A DNA stretch of 64,000 nucleotides from Thioalkalivibrio sp. ALJ3 (GCF_000377205.1 NZ_KB897909.1:62001-126000); one strand, 5' to 3'. Counted from the first letter of the stretch, positions 1 to 10,351 are shown. Notes: a model not told the origin generated them from the letters alone. Translations and numbers: made by a program.

Positions 1-222
1 CGGGGTGTTGCGCGGCATGAAGGACCACTTGAGCCCGGTCGGGAAGCCCGCCCCGCCGCGGCCGCGCAGGTTGGAGGTCTTGACCTCCTCGATCACGTCC
101 TCGGGGGCCATCTTGCCCTTGTAAACCTTCTCCAGCGCCTGGTAGCCGCCGACGCTCTTGTAGGTCTCGAGCGAGGCCGGATCGTCCAGGTAGCGGGTCG
201 CAAAGCAGATCTGGTTGGCCAT
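1..222 (-). CDS. nuoF: NADH-quinone oxidoreductase subunit F, N-terminal part
   Basis: Flavoprotein subunit of complex I, which oxidises NADH through FMN in the peripheral arm. Only the first 74 codons lie in the window; the rest continues beyond base 1. The translation begins [12 protein letters not shown] and reaches the glycine-rich FMN/NADH loop [12 protein letters not shown] at about residues 52-63, which is diagnostic. The ATG at 222 follows the nuoE stop codon by one base, so translation is probably coupled. It is the last gene of the operon visible here. Identity is secure; length and the C-terminal Fe-S motif cannot be judged. Confidence 0.93.
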   Translation of the reverse strand, partial: MANQICFATRYLDDPASLETYKSVGGYQALEKVYKGKMAPEDVIEEVKTSNLRGRGGAGFPTGLKWSFMPRNTP

Positions 223-223
223 G

Positions 224-754
224 CTACTTCTCCAGACCGTCGAGAATCTCGTCCACCTTCTCGGGGGTGAGATTCTCGTAGTAGACGTGATCTACCTGCA
301 TCATCGGGGCGCCACAGCAGGCCGCCAGGCACTCCTCTTCCATCTTCAGGTAGAACTTGCCGTCCGGCGTGCTCTCACCAAGCTTGATGCCGAGACGTTT
401 CTCCAGGTGCTCGATGATCTGTTCCGAGCCGCGCAGCATGCAGGAGATGTTGTTGCACACCATGATGGTGTGCTTCCCAACCGGTTCCAGCGAATACATG
501 GAGTAGAACGAGCCGACCTCGTAGACCGCGATTGCCGGCAAATCGAGATACTCGGCCACAGCGTCCATCTTCGCGGTGGAGAGGTAGCCATCCTCGTGCT
601 GAACCGCACGCAGGGCAGCCAGTACCGCGGAGCGCTTCTGGTCGTCCGGGTAGCGCGCCAGCCAGGTATCGATCTCCTCGCGCTCGTGTTCGCTGAGCTC
701 CACCTGCTTGCCGGCGGGCTTGTGGAAGGCGACGGTTTTCTGTTCGGCAGCCAT
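224..754 (-). CDS. nuoE: NADH-quinone oxidoreductase subunit E
   Basis: Thioredoxin-like [2Fe-2S] subunit (176 aa) of the complex I NADH module, partner of NuoF. The four cluster ligands are visible as C100-x4-C105 and C142-x3-C146, the family pattern. The start MAAEQKTV is taken at the ATG whose A overlaps the last base of the nuoD stop (TGATG). Longer upstream readings in this frame run inside nuoD and are not credible. Length is normal for the family. It lies between nuoD and nuoF with almost no spacing, so it is part of one transcript. Confidence 0.96.
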   Translation of the reverse strand: MAAEQKTVAFHKPAGKQVELSEHEREEIDTWLARYPDDQKRSAVLAALRAVQHEDGYLSTAKMDAVAEYLDLPAIAVYEVGSFYSMYSLEPVGKHTIMVCNNISCMLRGSEQIIEHLEKRLGIKLGESTPDGKFYLKMEEECLAACCGAPMMQVDHVYYENLTPEKVDEILDGLEK

Positions 755-2007
755 CAGCGGTCGATCTCCCCGAATACGATGTCCTGTGTCCCGATGATCG
801 CGACCACATCGGCCAGCATGTGGCCGCGCGCCATCTCGTCCAGCGCGGACAGGTGCACAAAGCCCGGCGGACGGACCTTCAGGCGATAGGGCTTGTTGGA
901 ACCATCCGAGACGAGGTACACGCCGAACTCGCCCTTCGGATGCTCCACTGCGGCATAGGCCTCGCCTTCCGGCAGGCACATCCCCTCGGTGAACAGCTTG
1001 AAGTGGTGGATCAGGGCCTCCATGTCGGCCTTCATCTCCTCGCGCTTGGGCGGGGTGATCTTGTGATCCTCCAGCAGCACCGGACCCGGGTTCTGGCGCA
1101 GCCAGTCCACACACTGGCGGATGATGCGGTTGGACTGGCGCATCTCCTCGATGCGCACCAGGTAGCGGTCATAGCAGTCGCCGTTGGCGCCGACCGGAAT
1201 ATCGAAATCGAGCCGGTCATAGACCTCGTAGGGCTGCTTCTTGCGCAGATCCCACTCGATGCCGGAGCCGCGCAGCATCGGGCCGGTAAAGCCCAGTTGC
1301 ATGGCACGTTCGGGGTCGACCACCCCGATACCCACGGTGCGCTGCTTCCAGATACGGTTGTCGGTCAACAGAGTCTCGTACTCGTCCACGCACCCCGGGA
1401 AACGCTCGGTAAACGCCTCAATGAAGTCCAGCAGCGAGCCCTGACGAATCCTGTTCAGGTCATCCACGACGTCCTGGGACTTCCACGAAGACGGCTGGTA
1501 CTGCGGCATCGTACTCGGCAGGTCGCGCGCAACGCCGCCTGGGCGATAGTAGGTCGCGTGCATCCGCGCACCCGAGACCGCCTCGTAGCAGTCCATCAGG
1601 TCTTCGCGCTCGCGGAAGGCATACAGGAACACCGCCATCGCGCCGATATCCAGCGCGTGCGCGCCCAGCCACATCAGGTGATTGAGGATGCGGGTGATCT
1701 CGTCGAACATCACCCGGATGTACTGCGCTCGCAGCGGGGCCTCGATCTGGAGCAGCTTTTCCATCGCGAGCACATACCCGTGCTCATTGGCCATCATCGA
1801 CACGTAGTCGAGGCGGTCCATGTAGCCGATGGACTGATTGTACGGTTTGCTCTCGGCGAGCTTTTCGGTGCCGCGGTGGAGCAGACCGATATGCGGATCG
1901 GCACGCTGGACGACCTCGCCATCCATCTCCAGCACCAGGCGCAGCACGCCGTGGGCAGACGGATGCTGCGGCCCGAAGTTCAGGGTGAAGTTGCGAATCT
2001 CAGGCAT
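754..2007 (-). CDS. nuoD: NADH-quinone oxidoreductase subunit D
   Basis: 49-kDa-type subunit (417 aa) of complex I. It helps form the quinone-binding cavity next to NuoB in the peripheral arm and descends from the [NiFe]-hydrogenase large subunit. The N-terminus shows [15 protein letters not shown], followed by [12 protein letters not shown], both hallmark stretches of NuoD; the C-terminus ends VFGEIDR as is usual. Length is typical for a separate (not NuoCD-fused) subunit. Its start overlaps the end of nuoC by 8 bases and its stop overlaps the start of nuoE. Confidence 0.97.
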   Translation of the reverse strand: MPEIRNFTLNFGPQHPSAHGVLRLVLEMDGEVVQRADPHIGLLHRGTEKLAESKPYNQSIGYMDRLDYVSMMANEHGYVLAMEKLLQIEAPLRAQYIRVMFDEITRILNHLMWLGAHALDIGAMAVFLYAFREREDLMDCYEAVSGARMHATYYRPGGVARDLPSTMPQYQPSSWKSQDVVDDLNRIRQGSLLDFIEAFTERFPGCVDEYETLLTDNRIWKQRTVGIGVVDPERAMQLGFTGPMLRGSGIEWDLRKKQPYEVYDRLDFDIPVGANGDCYDRYLVRIEEMRQSNRIIRQCVDWLRQNPGPVLLEDHKITPPKREEMKADMEALIHHFKLFTEGMCLPEGEAYAAVEHPKGEFGVYLVSDGSNKPYRLKVRPPGFVHLSALDEMARGHMLADVVAIIGTQDIVFGEIDR

Positions 2008-2719
2008 TCTCGGCTCCTTCGCCCGGCTTCTCGCCCTCGCTGTAGCGATGGTCGTCGCGGATCACCTTGGGCACCAGCACGCGCGGCTCGATCGTCACGG
2101 GCTGGTAGAGCACGCGTGCCTGCTCGGCGTCGTAGCGCATCTCGACATGTCCGATCAGCGGGAAATCCTTGCGGAACGGATGCCCGACGAAGCCGTAGTC
2201 GGTAAGGATGCGGCGCAGGTCCGGATGTCCGGAAAACAGGATGCCGAACAGGTCAAAGGCCTCGCGCTCGAACCAGTTGGCCGAGGCCCAGACCTCCACC
2301 AGCGACTCGACCTCGGGGAATTCGTCATCCGCCAGCCAGGCGCGCATGCGCAGACGGCGATTGTGCTGGATCGACAGCAACTGCACGGCCACGGTAAAGC
2401 GCGGCCCGTCCCAAAGGCTGTCTTCCGGCGCATCGTCGAAGGTGAAGCGCCCGGAGGTGGCCGGCTCGACCCCGCGGGAGAAACCCGTGTTGGTCGCGGA
2501 CTCGGTGCCCCACTCGTCCTGGCCATACTCGAGGTAGTCGACCCCACACAGGTCAATCATGATCTCGAAACCGAACGTGTCGCGCAGCTTCTCGGCGGCC
2601 TCGCGCCACGACTCCGGCCGGATGTCGACGGTGACCTCGTCATAGGCCTCCGTGATCGTCTCCAGGGCGTCGCCCAGTTCCGCCCGCAGGGCGTCGATCC
2701 AGTTGTCTTGTTCAGCCAT
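2000..2719 (-). CDS. nuoC: NADH-quinone oxidoreductase subunit C
   Basis: 30-kDa-type subunit (239 aa) of the complex I peripheral arm. The start is placed at [12 protein letters not shown]; the open frame continues upstream but only into nuoB. The family block [10 protein letters not shown] (about residue 150 onward, in [15 protein letters not shown]), then [10 protein letters not shown] and [10 protein letters not shown] identify it. The C-terminus (about 30 residues, rich in E and G) is slightly extended. It is separate from nuoD, as in most non-enteric proteobacteria. Confidence 0.96.
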   Translation of the reverse strand: MAEQDNWIDALRAELGDALETITEAYDEVTVDIRPESWREAAEKLRDTFGFEIMIDLCGVDYLEYGQDEWGTESATNTGFSRGVEPATSGRFTFDDAPEDSLWDGPRFTVAVQLLSIQHNRRLRMRAWLADDEFPEVESLVEVWASANWFEREAFDLFGILFSGHPDLRRILTDYGFVGHPFRKDFPLIGHVEMRYDAEQARVLYQPVTIEPRVLVPKVIRDDHRYSEGEKPGEGAENA

Positions 2720-2736
2720 CTGAAACCCCGGGTGCG

Positions 2737-3213
2737 TCAGCGCGCGATGGTGTTCGTGCGCCGGATCTTGTTCTGCAGCTGGATGATGCCGTAGAGCAGT
2801 GCCTCGGCCGTTGGCGGACAGCCCGGCACGTAGACATCCACCGGCACGATGCGGTCGCACCCGCGCACCACGGCATAGGAGTAGTGGTAGTAGCCGCCGC
2901 CATTCGCGCAGGAACCCATCGAGATCACCCAGCGCGGCTCGGGCATCTGGTCGTATACCTTGCGCAGCGCCGGGGCCATCTTGTTGACCAGCGTGCCGGC
3001 CACGATCATCACGTCGGACTGGCGCGGGCTGGGCCGGAAGATGATCCCGAAGCGGTCGAGGTCATAGCGCGCGGCACCGGCGTGCATCATCTCCACCGCG
3101 CAGCAGGCCAGGCCGAAGGTCATCGGCCACAGAGAACCGGTACGGGCCCAGTTGATGAGCTTGTCAGCCGAGGTGGTGACAAAGCCCTTTTCAAGAACGC
3201 CTTCTATTCCCAT
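2737..3213 (-). CDS. nuoB: NADH-quinone oxidoreductase subunit B
   Basis: PSST-type subunit (158 aa) carrying cluster N2, the last Fe-S centre before quinone. The tandem cysteines C37-C38 in [13 protein letters not shown], the cysteine in [12 protein letters not shown] and the one in [15 protein letters not shown] supply the [4Fe-4S] ligands. The start [11 protein letters not shown] is chosen because it is conserved in the family. It overlaps the 3' end of nuoA by 10 bases, while an upstream in-frame extension lies entirely inside nuoA. Confidence 0.97.
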   Translation of the reverse strand: MGIEGVLEKGFVTTSADKLINWARTGSLWPMTFGLACCAVEMMHAGAARYDLDRFGIIFRPSPRQSDVMIVAGTLVNKMAPALRKVYDQMPEPRWVISMGSCANGGGYYHYSYAVVRGCDRIVPVDVYVPGCPPTAEALLYGIIQLQNKIRRTNTIAR

Positions 3214-3560
3214 TCCAGCGCCCCCTTCTTCCACTCGTAAATGAACCCAACGACCAGAATGAGCAAAAACACGGCCATCGCAAGAAGCCCGAACAGGCCA
3301 ATGGCATCCAGCGATACCGCCCACGGGAAGAGAAAGGCGATCTCGAGATCAAAAATAATGAACAGGATCGCGACCAGGTAGAAGCGCACGTCGAACTTCA
3401 GCCGCGAGTCCTCGAAGGCCTCGAAGCCACATTCGTATGGCGAGTTCTTCGCGGCATCGGGCTTGCGCGGCCCGACGGCCATCCCGACCACCAGCGGCAC
3501 GATGCCGATCACGACGCCCACTGCGATGAACAGCAGGATGGGTAGATAACCTTCCAGCAT
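3204..3560 (-). CDS. nuoA: NADH-quinone oxidoreductase subunit A
   Basis: Small membrane subunit (118 aa) of complex I with three predicted transmembrane segments (about residues 6-27, 60-80 and 86-108). The loop [13 protein letters not shown] between helices 1 and 2 is the invariant NuoA signature near the quinone tunnel. The start [10 protein letters not shown] gives the normal length; longer readings add a basic, unconserved N-terminus. First gene of the nuo operon here. A plausible sigma-70 promoter lies 150 bp upstream at 3711-3740. Confidence 0.97.
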   Translation of the reverse strand: MLEGYLPILLFIAVGVVIGIVPLVVGMAVGPRKPDAAKNSPYECGFEAFEDSRLKFDVRFYLVAILFIIFDLEIAFLFPWAVSLDAIGLFGLLAMAVFLLILVVGFIYEWKKGALEWE

Positions 3561-3710
3561 GTCTCTCTCCCGTACACCGCCCTCGGGCGGGTCGGTTCGC
3601 AGGGTGCCGCGTGGATCCGGCGCGTCCGCGAGCCGTTCTAGCGTTGCTGGTTGAATGCGCCGGCAGGTGGCCACCTCGATGGACGAGGCCGGGGCGCATA
3701 CCGGGCACGG

Positions 3711-3740
3711 AGTCTAGGTGAACCGTAAAAACGGTGTCAA
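3711..3740 (-). promoter_or_regulatory. Putative sigma-70 promoter for nuoA-F
   Basis: Reading the minus strand, TTGACA (3740-3735) is followed after 18 bp by TAGACT (3716-3711). This is a consensus -35 box and a reasonable -10 box in front of nuoA, in a locally AT-rich stretch unlike the surrounding genes. The 18 bp spacing is slightly long, and a leader of about 145 nt to the nuoA start would result. Read by eye; no transcript data. Confidence 0.5.
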
Positions 3741-3823
3741 GTGTTTGTTATTTTATAAGTTACTGATTTTGCTCTATTTTGGCTCAAGACGCCATTCTCG
3801 AACGACGCCGCAAGCCTTTGAAA

Positions 3824-3908
3824 TGGTGCAGATGGTGGGACTCGAACCCACACGGCTTTCGCCACTACCCCCTCAAGATAGCGTGTCTACCAATTCCACC
3901 ACATCTGC
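3824..3908 (-). tRNA. tRNA-Leu (anticodon GAG)
   Basis: An 85-nt tRNA with encoded CCA. The acceptor arm GCAGATG pairs with CATCTGC. The anticodon stem CTATC/GGTAG encloses the loop TTGAGGG, giving anticodon GAG (Leu, CUC/CUU codons). A long variable arm and the T-loop GGGTTCGAGTCCC are present, as expected for a class II tRNA. It lies between secG and the nuo operon on the same strand, so it may be cotranscribed with secG and tpiA. Confidence 0.96.
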
Positions 3909-3918
3909 GCGAGACCTG

Positions 3919-3942
3919 GGGAAACGCTGTTCAGTGTTTCCC
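3919..3942 (-). repeat. GGGAAAC hairpin between secG and tRNA-Leu
   Basis: On the minus strand GGGAAAC (3942-3936) and GTTTCCC (3925-3919) form a 7-bp stem with a 10-nt loop, starting right after TAG. The left arm plus loop (GGGAAACACTGAACA) recurs at 6699-6712, and GGGAAACAC also opens the MITE-like element at 17765. It is probably a fragment of a dispersed repeat. It has no T-tract, so it is not a classical terminator. Confidence 0.5.
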
Positions 3943-3955
3943 TAGAACCGGCCTA

Positions 3956-4336
3956 TTATTCCGGCACGTCGGCCGGGCGATCCGGCGCCGGGGCATCCTG
4001 ATCATCTTCCTGCGGCACCGTTCCCGGCACGCCTTCCGGGATATCACCCTCTTCCTGCATCTCCTGGGCCTCGAGTTGATCCATCAGGCTTTCGGCCTGC
4101 GGGGTCGAAGAGGCGAGGTAGGCCAGCGTCAAGCTGTTCGCGAAGAAGACCACGGCCAGAAAGGCCGTCGAGCGACTCAGGAAGTTGGCCGAGCCGCGGG
4201 CACCGAACACGGTTGCGGACGCGCCGCTGCCGAAGGCGGCACCGGCGTCGGCGCCCTTGCCATGCTGCATCAGCACGAGGGCGATCAGGGCGATCGAGAC
4301 CGCGACCTGAACGACCAGAAGCAACCCATAGATCAT
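3956..4336 (-). CDS. secG: Preprotein translocase subunit SecG
   Basis: Auxiliary membrane subunit (126 aa) of the SecYEG translocon. Two transmembrane helices (about residues 2-22 and 54-74) flank the conserved loop LMQHGKGADAGAAFGSGAS, the SecG signature. The C-terminal 45 residues are acidic and Pro/Gln rich (many D/E), longer than the enteric tail, which could fit a salt-adapted organism (inference). The start ATG overlaps the tpiA stop in an ATGA-type junction, so tpiA-secG are translationally coupled. Confidence 0.95.
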   Translation of the reverse strand: MIYGLLLVVQVAVSIALIALVLMQHGKGADAGAAFGSGASATVFGARGSANFLSRSTAFLAVVFFANSLTLAYLASSTPQAESLMDQLEAQEMQEEGDIPEGVPGTVPQEDDQDAPAPDRPADVPE

Positions 4337-5100
4337 GCCGCGACCCGCTCGCCCGCTGCACGGGCGATCGCGGTGAACCCATCGGCGTCCAGCGAGGCAC
4401 CGCCGATCAGCCCACCGTCGATGTCTTCCAGCGCCAGCAGACCCGCAGCATTGTCAGCCTTCATGCTGCCGCCATAGAGAATGCGCAGATCCGCGGCCAC
4501 ACGCGGGTCACGGCCCGCCACCCGATTGCGGATGAAGGCGTGAACTTCCTGCGCCTGCTCGGGCGTCGCGGTCAGACCGGTACCGATCGCCCAGACGGGC
4601 TCGTAGGCAATCACGGCCCGATCAAAGGCTTCAATGCCCGCCGCGTCGAGCACCGCGTCCAGCTGTTCGGACACGACCGACTCGGTGCGCCCGCCTTCAC
4701 GGTCACTCTTCTGTTCGCCGACACACAGGATCGGGGTCAGTCCGGCGGCCTGGGCGGCAATAAACTTCGCCGCCACCCCTTCGCTGGTCTCGTTCTGACG
4801 TTCGCGACGCTCGGAATGCCCGACGATCACGTAGCGGCAGCCCACCTCGGCCAGCATGGACCCGGCGAGCTCGCCGGTATAGGCGCCCTTCTCCTGATCC
4901 GAGCAGTCCTGCGCACCGACCTCGATCACGCTGCCCGACAGGGTCTCGGCGATCTCGGCCAGGTAGACGGCGGGCGGACACACCGCAACATCGACACCCT
5001 GCAGGTCACCCAGACTGCCCTTCAGGGCCGACAGGAGGGCGCCGTTCGCTTCACGCGAACCGTTCATCTTCCAGTTACCGGCGACCAGCGGCTTGCGCAT
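4333..5100 (-). CDS. tpiA: Triosephosphate isomerase
   Basis: Interconverts dihydroxyacetone phosphate and glyceraldehyde 3-phosphate (255 aa, TIM barrel). Catalytic residues are all visible: N9-x-K11 in GNWKMNG, H95 in VGHSERR and E167 in AYEPVWAIGTG; the phosphate-binding loop GGSMKADN is near the C-terminus. The start MRKPLVAGNWKMNG is the family N-terminus; the open frame upstream is unconserved. Followed directly by secG, a common gammaproteobacterial order. Confidence 0.97.
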   Translation of the reverse strand: MRKPLVAGNWKMNGSREANGALLSALKGSLGDLQGVDVAVCPPAVYLAEIAETLSGSVIEVGAQDCSDQEKGAYTGELAGSMLAEVGCRYVIVGHSERRERQNETSEGVAAKFIAAQAAGLTPILCVGEQKSDREGGRTESVVSEQLDAVLDAAGIEAFDRAVIAYEPVWAIGTGLTATPEQAQEVHAFIRNRVAGRDPRVAADLRILYGGSMKADNAAGLLALEDIDGGLIGGASLDADGFTAIARAAGERVAA

Positions 5101-5283
5101 GCGGATCTTCCTCCTGCGAGAACGGTCGGATCCGCGCGGATACACGGAGTCCGATCATGATGATTAGAGCGGCGGGATGTTACCGGCGCACCCGGTGCAA
5201 ATCAACCAAGCCCGGCACTGGGCGAACCGGCGATGGAGCCCCGGATGCACGGCCAACGGCTGGCCGGCACCCAAAGACCGGGA

Positions 5284-6624
5284 TCAAACGGCGGCGCGGA
5301 TACTGTCGGCAATTCGCTCGGCGGCCAGACGGGTAACGCCTTCGTCCTCGGCTTCGACCATCACGCGCACCAGCGGCTCGGTGCCGGAGGGCCGCAGGAG
5401 CACTCGCCCGTGCGTACCCAGCTCCGCCTCCACCGCGGCGACCTCGGAACGCACGGCAGGCGCCTCGAGACAGCCATTGGCCTTACCCGCGACCGGGACG
5501 TTCACGAGGCACTGCGGCAGCTTCGGGATGCTGGCCGCGAGTTCCGCGAGCGAGCAGCCGGTGCGATGCATCAGGTGGGCCACCTGCAACGCCGCAACGG
5601 TCCCGTCACCTGTGGTCGTGTGTTCGAGGCAGACGATATGCCCGGATCCTTCCCCGCCCAGCATCCAGGCCCGCTGACGCAGTTCCTCGAGCACATAGCG
5701 GTCGCCCACCTTCGCGCGGACAAACGGGATCCCGTGTTCACCCAGGGCATTCTCGAGCCCCAGGTTGGTCATCAGAGTACCGACCACGCCACCCTGGAGC
5801 AGGCCCGACTGCTGGCGATCGAGGGCGAGAATCCCCAGGATCTGGTCGCCATCGACCACGCTGCCGTTCGCATCCGCGAGGATCACGCGGTCACCGTCGC
5901 CGTCAAGGGCAATCCCGAGGTCGGCCCCGGAGGCCTTCACCTGCTCGGCCATGACCTCCGGGTACAGGGCGCCCACGCCGGCATTGATGTTGTAGCCATC
6001 CGGACGGGCACCCAGCACCTCGACTTCGGCCCCCAGTTCCTCGAATACCGGCGGGGCGACGTTGTAGGTTGCACCATGGGCACAATCGACCACGACGCGC
6101 AGGCCGCGCAGCTCGGAGCGCGCCGGGATCGCGCTCTTACAGAACTCGATGTAGCGCCCGGCCGCATCCGCGATACGGACGGCTTTGCCAAGATGCGCCC
6201 CGTCCACCGAGCGTTGCGGCTCTTCCAGCCGCGCCTCGATGGCCTCTTCCACCGCATCGGCGAGCTTGTCGCCCTCCGGGGTGAAGAACTTGAAGCCGTT
6301 ATCGTGAAACGGGTTGTGGGACGCGCTGATCACGACGCCGGCGGTCGCACGGAAGGTGCGGGTGAGATAGGCCACCGCGGGTGTCGGCATCGGCCCCAGC
6401 AGGGCCACATCCAGTCCCGCGGCCGACAACCCTGCCTGCAACGCCGACTCGAACATATACCCCGAGACCCGGGTGTCCTTGCCCACCAGCACCGGACCCT
6501 GACGCTGGGCCCGCGCGCCCAGCACCTCGCCCACCGCATAGCCCAGACGCAGCGCGAACTCGGGCGTCATCGGCCAGTCGCCTGTACGCCCTCGAATCCC
6601 GTCGGTACCGAAATAACGCCCCAT
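5284..6624 (-). CDS. glmM: Phosphoglucosamine mutase
   Basis: Converts glucosamine-6-phosphate to glucosamine-1-phosphate for UDP-GlcNAc and cell wall synthesis (446 aa). The phosphoserine loop [15 protein letters not shown] (active serine S102), the metal loop DGDGDR (about residue 243) and the C-terminal phosphate loop [14 protein letters not shown] are all present. Start at ATG 6624 ([12 protein letters not shown], conserved); a GTG three codons upstream at 6633 lies too close to the AAGGAGAA ribosome site to be preferred. Downstream of folP, the usual folP-glmM order. Confidence 0.97.
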   Translation of the reverse strand: MGRYFGTDGIRGRTGDWPMTPEFALRLGYAVGEVLGARAQRQGPVLVGKDTRVSGYMFESALQAGLSAAGLDVALLGPMPTPAVAYLTRTFRATAGVVISASHNPFHDNGFKFFTPEGDKLADAVEEAIEARLEEPQRSVDGAHLGKAVRIADAAGRYIEFCKSAIPARSELRGLRVVVDCAHGATYNVAPPVFEELGAEVEVLGARPDGYNINAGVGALYPEVMAEQVKASGADLGIALDGDGDRVILADANGSVVDGDQILGILALDRQQSGLLQGGVVGTLMTNLGLENALGEHGIPFVRAKVGDRYVLEELRQRAWMLGGEGSGHIVCLEHTTTGDGTVAALQVAHLMHRTGCSLAELAASIPKLPQCLVNVPVAGKANGCLEAPAVRSEVAAVEAELGTHGRVLLRPSGTEPLVRVMVEAEDEGVTRLAAERIADSIRAAV

Positions 6625-6659
6625 GCCGGTCACTTCTCCTTGAAATCAAACCTTTCGCA

Positions 6660-7568
6660 TCACGAACCGCCGGGATCGCTTCCCGTTCGCGGTGTTAAGG
6701 AAACACTGAACAATGCGGAGTATAGCGCCAGCGCATCGTGTGTCCCTGCGACGTCGTGCACACGCAGCACACGCGCACCGGCCTGCGCGGCCAATAGCGC
6801 GGCAATCGCGGAACCGGCATCACGTTCCTGCACCGGACGATCGCCCATCAGGGCCCCGATCATCGACTTGCGCGACACCCCCACCAGCAGTGGCGACCCG
6901 AGCTCGGCCAGCACGGGCAACGCGTGGAACAGCGCCAGGTTGTGCTCCAGCGTCTTGCCGAACCCGAAGCCCGGATCCAGCAGCAACTGCTCGCCTGGAA
7001 CGCCCGCCCGCACCAACGTCTCGCGCCGATCGCGCAGAAACTCGCCGACCTCTTGTGCGACGTCGTCGTAGTGCGGGGCCTGCTGCATGGACTGCGGTTG
7101 CCCCTGCATGTGCATCGCGCACAGGGCCACGCCCTGCTCGCGAGCGGCTGCGACCGCGGCCTCCCAGGCCCCCTCGGCGCGAAACCCGTTGACGTCGTTC
7201 AGCAGCGTGGCCCCGGCCGCCACGGCCTCGCGCATCAGTTCCGGTTTCATCGTGTCCACCGACAGGGGCACGTCGAGTTCCGCGGACAACGCCTCGACGA
7301 CGGGCAATACTCGGCGCCGTTCCTCGTCCAGCGCCACCGGCTGCGCCCCCGGACGCGTCGACTCGCCCCCGATATCGATCAGGTGGGCGCCCTGCTCCAC
7401 CATTGCACGGGCGTGCGCCAGCGCCTGCTCCACGTGCTGATGGGACCCGCCATCGGAGAACGAGTCGGGCGTGACATTCAGGATGCCCATGATTCGCGGA
7501 CGATCCAGCGCCAGCCGGTGCCTTCCGCAGCGCAGGACCGCAGTCGTGCCTTGCGTATCCGTGCCCAT
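6660..7568 (-). CDS. folP: Dihydropteroate synthase
   Basis: Joins p-aminobenzoate with the pterin pyrophosphate in folate synthesis (302 aa, TIM barrel). Motifs: ILNVTPDSFSDGG (pterin site, about 29-41), GGESTRPGA, VNDVNGF-like LLNDVNGFRAEG, LLDPGFGFGK and VGVSRKSMIG. The final 17 residues beyond ALALYSA are unconserved. They are encoded partly by GGAAACACTGAACA (6699-6712), a copy of a dispersed repeat, so the C-terminus was apparently extended into repeat sequence. This should not matter for catalysis. Precedes glmM. Confidence 0.96.
   Translation of the reverse strand: MGTDTQGTTAVLRCGRHRLALDRPRIMGILNVTPDSFSDGGSHQHVEQALAHARAMVEQGAHLIDIGGESTRPGAQPVALDEERRRVLPVVEALSAELDVPLSVDTMKPELMREAVAAGATLLNDVNGFRAEGAWEAAVAAAREQGVALCAMHMQGQPQSMQQAPHYDDVAQEVGEFLRDRRETLVRAGVPGEQLLLDPGFGFGKTLEHNLALFHALPVLAELGSPLLVGVSRKSMIGALMGDRPVQERDAGSAIAALLAAQAGARVLRVHDVAGTHDALALYSALFSVSLTPRTGSDPGGS
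6699..6712 (+). repeat. Short dispersed repeat inside the folP 3' end
   Basis: GGAAACACTGAACA is identical to the arm and loop of the hairpin at 3928-3941 (opposite strand). Here it forms part of the folP coding sequence (residues LFSVS on the minus strand). Confidence 0.5.
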
Positions 7569-7591
7569 GTGTCTTGCCTCCCCGCCAAATG

Positions 7592-7620
7592 AAAAGGCCG
7601 CCAGAGAAACCCTGGCGGCC
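7592..7620 (-). terminator. Intrinsic terminator after ftsH
   Basis: On the minus strand GGCCGCCAG (7620-7612), a 7-nt loop and CTGGCGGCC (7604-7596) are followed by TTTT. A perfect 9-bp GC-rich stem between the ftsH stop and the folP start, so ftsH and folP are probably at least partly separate transcripts. Confidence 0.75.
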
Positions 7621-7657
7621 CATGGTGGCCCGATACCACCCCGTTGATACGCCCCAG

Positions 7658-9607
7658 TCAGGACTGCGGGGCAGGCCCGCCGACGACGCCCTTGCTGTCG
7701 TCGTCCTCGCGTCCATCATCGGAATCGGCGACGGACTCGTCGTTCGCCTGCGGCGACCCACCGGAACCGCTGTCGCTGTCCCAGTCCGCCGGCTCACGGG
7801 GATCGCGTCCGGCCATGATGTCCTCGATCTGCTTGTCATCGATGGTCTCGTACTTCATCAGGGCCTTGGCCATCGCGTGCAGCTTGTCGAGATTGTCCAG
7901 CAGGATCTGCTTCGCATTCTGGTAGTTGGTGTCGATGATCCGGCGCACCTCGGCATCGATCTGACGCGCGGTCTCGTCGGACATGGGCTTGGATTTGCCC
8001 ATCTGTCCCCCCAGGAACGGGTGCCCTTCCTCTTCGCCGTAATCCAGCGGGCCCAGCTTCTCGGACAACCCCCACTTGGTCACCATGTTGCGGGCGATCT
8101 GGGTGGCGCGCTCGATGTCGTTGGAGGCACCGGTGGTCACCTTGTCGTCACCAAAGATGATCTCTTCCGCCAGGCGCCCGCCGAACAGACTTGCCAACTG
8201 GCTCTCCAGCCGGGTCTTGGAATGGCTGTAGCGGTCTTCTTCGGGCAGGAACATGGTCACGCCCAGGGCGCGTCCACGCGGGATGATACTGACCTTGTAG
8301 ACCGGGTCGTGCTCGGGGACGGTGAGTCCGACGATCGCGTGCCCCGCCTCGTGGTACGCGGTCAGCTTCTTCTCGTCCTCGGACATCACCATGGACTTGC
8401 GCTCGGCGCCCATCATGATCTTGTCCTTGGCGCGCTCGAAGTCGCTCATATCCACCAGGCGCTTGCCGGCCCGGGCCGCAAACAGGGCCGCCTCGTTGAC
8501 CAGGTTGGCCAGGTCCGCGCCCGAGAAGCCGGGCGTACCACGCGCGATCAGGTCCGGACGCACGTCGTCGGCGATCGGCGTCTTCTTCATGTGGACCTTG
8601 AGGATCTGTTCGCGGCCCCTGACATCCGGCGGCGGCACCACAACCTGGCGATCGAAACGTCCCGGACGCAGGAGTGCGGGGTCGAGCACGTCCGGACGGT
8701 TGGTCGCGGCGATGACGATCACGCCCTCCGTACCTTCGAAGCCGTCCATCTCGACCAGCAACTGGTTCAGGGTCTGCTCGCGTTCGTCGTGACCGCCGCC
8801 CATGCCGGCGCCACGCTGGCGCCCCACCGCATCGATCTCGTCGATGAAGATGATGCAGGGGGCGTGCTTCTTGGCCTCCGAGAACATGTCACGCACGCGC
8901 GAAGCGCCCACCCCCACGAACATCTCCACGAAATCGGAACCGGAGATGCTGAAGAACGGCACCTTGGCCTCGCCGGCGATGGCCTTGGCCAGCAAGGTCT
9001 TGCCGGTACCGGGCGAACCCACCATCAGTACGCCACGCGGGATCTGGCCACCCAGCTTCTGGAACTTGGACGGGTCGCGCAGAAAATCGACCAGTTCGGA
9101 GACCTCGTCCTTCGCCTCGTCGCAGCCGGCCACGTCACCGAAAGTGACCTTTACCTGGTCCTCGGACATCAGCTTGGCCTTGGACTTGCCGAAGGACATC
9201 GCCCCGCGACCGGCGCCACCGCCACCCTGCATCTGGCGCATGAAGTAGATCCACACGGCGATCAGCAGCAGCATCGGGAACCAGGAGATCAGGATGCTCA
9301 TCAGTAGCGAGCGCTCGCCATCCTCCTGCGCATTGATCTCCACATTGTTCTGCAGGAGATCACCGATCAGGCCGGTGTCGTTGGGATTGACCGTGGTGAA
9401 GCGCTGACCCTCGATGGTCTGGCCGCGGATCTTGTCGCCCTCAATGGTGACGCTGTCGATACGGCCGCCCTGCACATCCCGGATGAACTCGGAATAGGTA
9501 ATACTCCGCACATCCTGCTGCTGTTGCGGGCTGAAGTTGTTGAACACCGACATCAGGACGATCGCGATGACCGCCCAGATGATCAAATTCTTGGCCAGAC
9601 CGTTCAA
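7658..9607 (-). CDS. ftsH: ATP-dependent zinc metalloprotease FtsH
   Basis: Membrane-anchored AAA+ protease (649 aa) that degrades misfolded membrane proteins and regulators. Two N-terminal membrane helices (about 8-25 and 103-125) flank a periplasmic domain. The AAA domain carries Walker A GSPGTGKT, Walker [12 protein letters not shown] and the SRH region; the zinc motif HEAGH sits in the protease domain. The start is taken as TTG 9607 ([13 protein letters not shown]) because GAGGTG lies just upstream and no ATG or GTG gives the conserved N-terminus; the open frame continues 83 codons further without similarity. Downstream of rlmE, as in E. coli. Confidence 0.95.
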   Translation of the reverse strand: MNGLAKNLIIWAVIAIVLMSVFNNFSPQQQQDVRSITYSEFIRDVQGGRIDSVTIEGDKIRGQTIEGQRFTTVNPNDTGLIGDLLQNNVEINAQEDGERSLLMSILISWFPMLLLIAVWIYFMRQMQGGGGAGRGAMSFGKSKAKLMSEDQVKVTFGDVAGCDEAKDEVSELVDFLRDPSKFQKLGGQIPRGVLMVGSPGTGKTLLAKAIAGEAKVPFFSISGSDFVEMFVGVGASRVRDMFSEAKKHAPCIIFIDEIDAVGRQRGAGMGGGHDEREQTLNQLLVEMDGFEGTEGVIVIAATNRPDVLDPALLRPGRFDRQVVVPPPDVRGREQILKVHMKKTPIADDVRPDLIARGTPGFSGADLANLVNEAALFAARAGKRLVDMSDFERAKDKIMMGAERKSMVMSEDEKKLTAYHEAGHAIVGLTVPEHDPVYKVSIIPRGRALGVTMFLPEEDRYSHSKTRLESQLASLFGGRLAEEIIFGDDKVTTGASNDIERATQIARNMVTKWGLSEKLGPLDYGEEEGHPFLGGQMGKSKPMSDETARQIDAEVRRIIDTNYQNAKQILLDNLDKLHAMAKALMKYETIDDKQIEDIMAGRDPREPADWDSDSGSGGSPQANDESVADSDDGREDDDSKGVVGGPAPQS

Positions 9608-9651
9608 AACGACACCTCGAAAAACTTTACCAACGTGGATTCCTGCGAGCT

Positions 9652-10278
9652 TTACACATCCCGAGGGCCGCGCGCCAATACGTACACTTCGCGTGACCGT
9701 GGGCGCGAGGCTTGCGGTTTGCGCACCTGCACCTTCTCGAACCGACGCCGCACCTCGGCCAGATAGGCGTCCGATCCCTCGCCCTGAAACAACTTGACCA
9801 GCATCGCACCCCGAGGGTTCAGCACATCGCAAGCCAGCTCCAGCGCCAGCTCGCACAGATGGATCGAGCGCGGCTGATCGATGGCGTCCGTACCGGTAAG
9901 GTTGGGGGCCATATCGGAAAGCACAAGGTCCGCGCGCTGTCCGTCCAGCGCGTCCAGGATCGCTTCCAGGACCGCATCTTCACGAAAATCACCGGTGATG
10001 ATCGTGGCACCGGGCACCGGGTCCATCGGCAGGATGTCGGAGGCCACCAATACGCCCTTACGGCCAATCTTCTGCGCGGCATATTGCGTCCAGCCACCCG
10101 GCGCCGCACCCAGATCCACTACGCGCATGCCGGGTTTGAGCAACCGATCACGTTCGTCGAGCTCCTGCAGCTTGTAGACGGCGCGACCGCGATAGCCCTC
10201 CTGCTGCGCCTGCTGTACGTACGGGTCGTCGAAGTGTTCCTTCAGCCAGCGCTGGCTGGAACGGCTACGCTTGGGCAC
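9652..10278 (-). CDS. rlmE: 23S rRNA 2'-O-methyltransferase RlmE (FtsJ)
   Basis: Methylates the 2'-OH of U2552 in the 23S rRNA A-loop in assembled 50S subunits (208 aa). The SAM motif [15 protein letters not shown], the catalytic Asp in [12 protein letters not shown] and the final Lys motif [12 protein letters not shown] identify the family. The gene ends 45 bp before ftsH, the classic rlmE-ftsH pair. It is divergent from yhbY over a 73-bp gap. Confidence 0.97.
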   Translation of the reverse strand: MPKRSRSSQRWLKEHFDDPYVQQAQQEGYRGRAVYKLQELDERDRLLKPGMRVVDLGAAPGGWTQYAAQKIGRKGVLVASDILPMDPVPGATIITGDFREDAVLEAILDALDGQRADLVLSDMAPNLTGTDAIDQPRSIHLCELALELACDVLNPRGAMLVKLFQGEGSDAYLAEVRRRFEKVQVRKPQASRPRSREVYVLARGPRDV

Positions 10279-10351
10279 CGGGGTTCTCCTGGGTCAAACA
10301 CGCGATCCACGTGCTACACTTTCCGCGTTTCAACACCGAATCGACTCCCAC

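Noticed and set aside
7658-9856. A longer FtsH with 83 extra N-terminal residues
   Set aside because: The extension overlaps rlmE and is not conserved; the TTG start with its ribosome site gives the family N-terminus.
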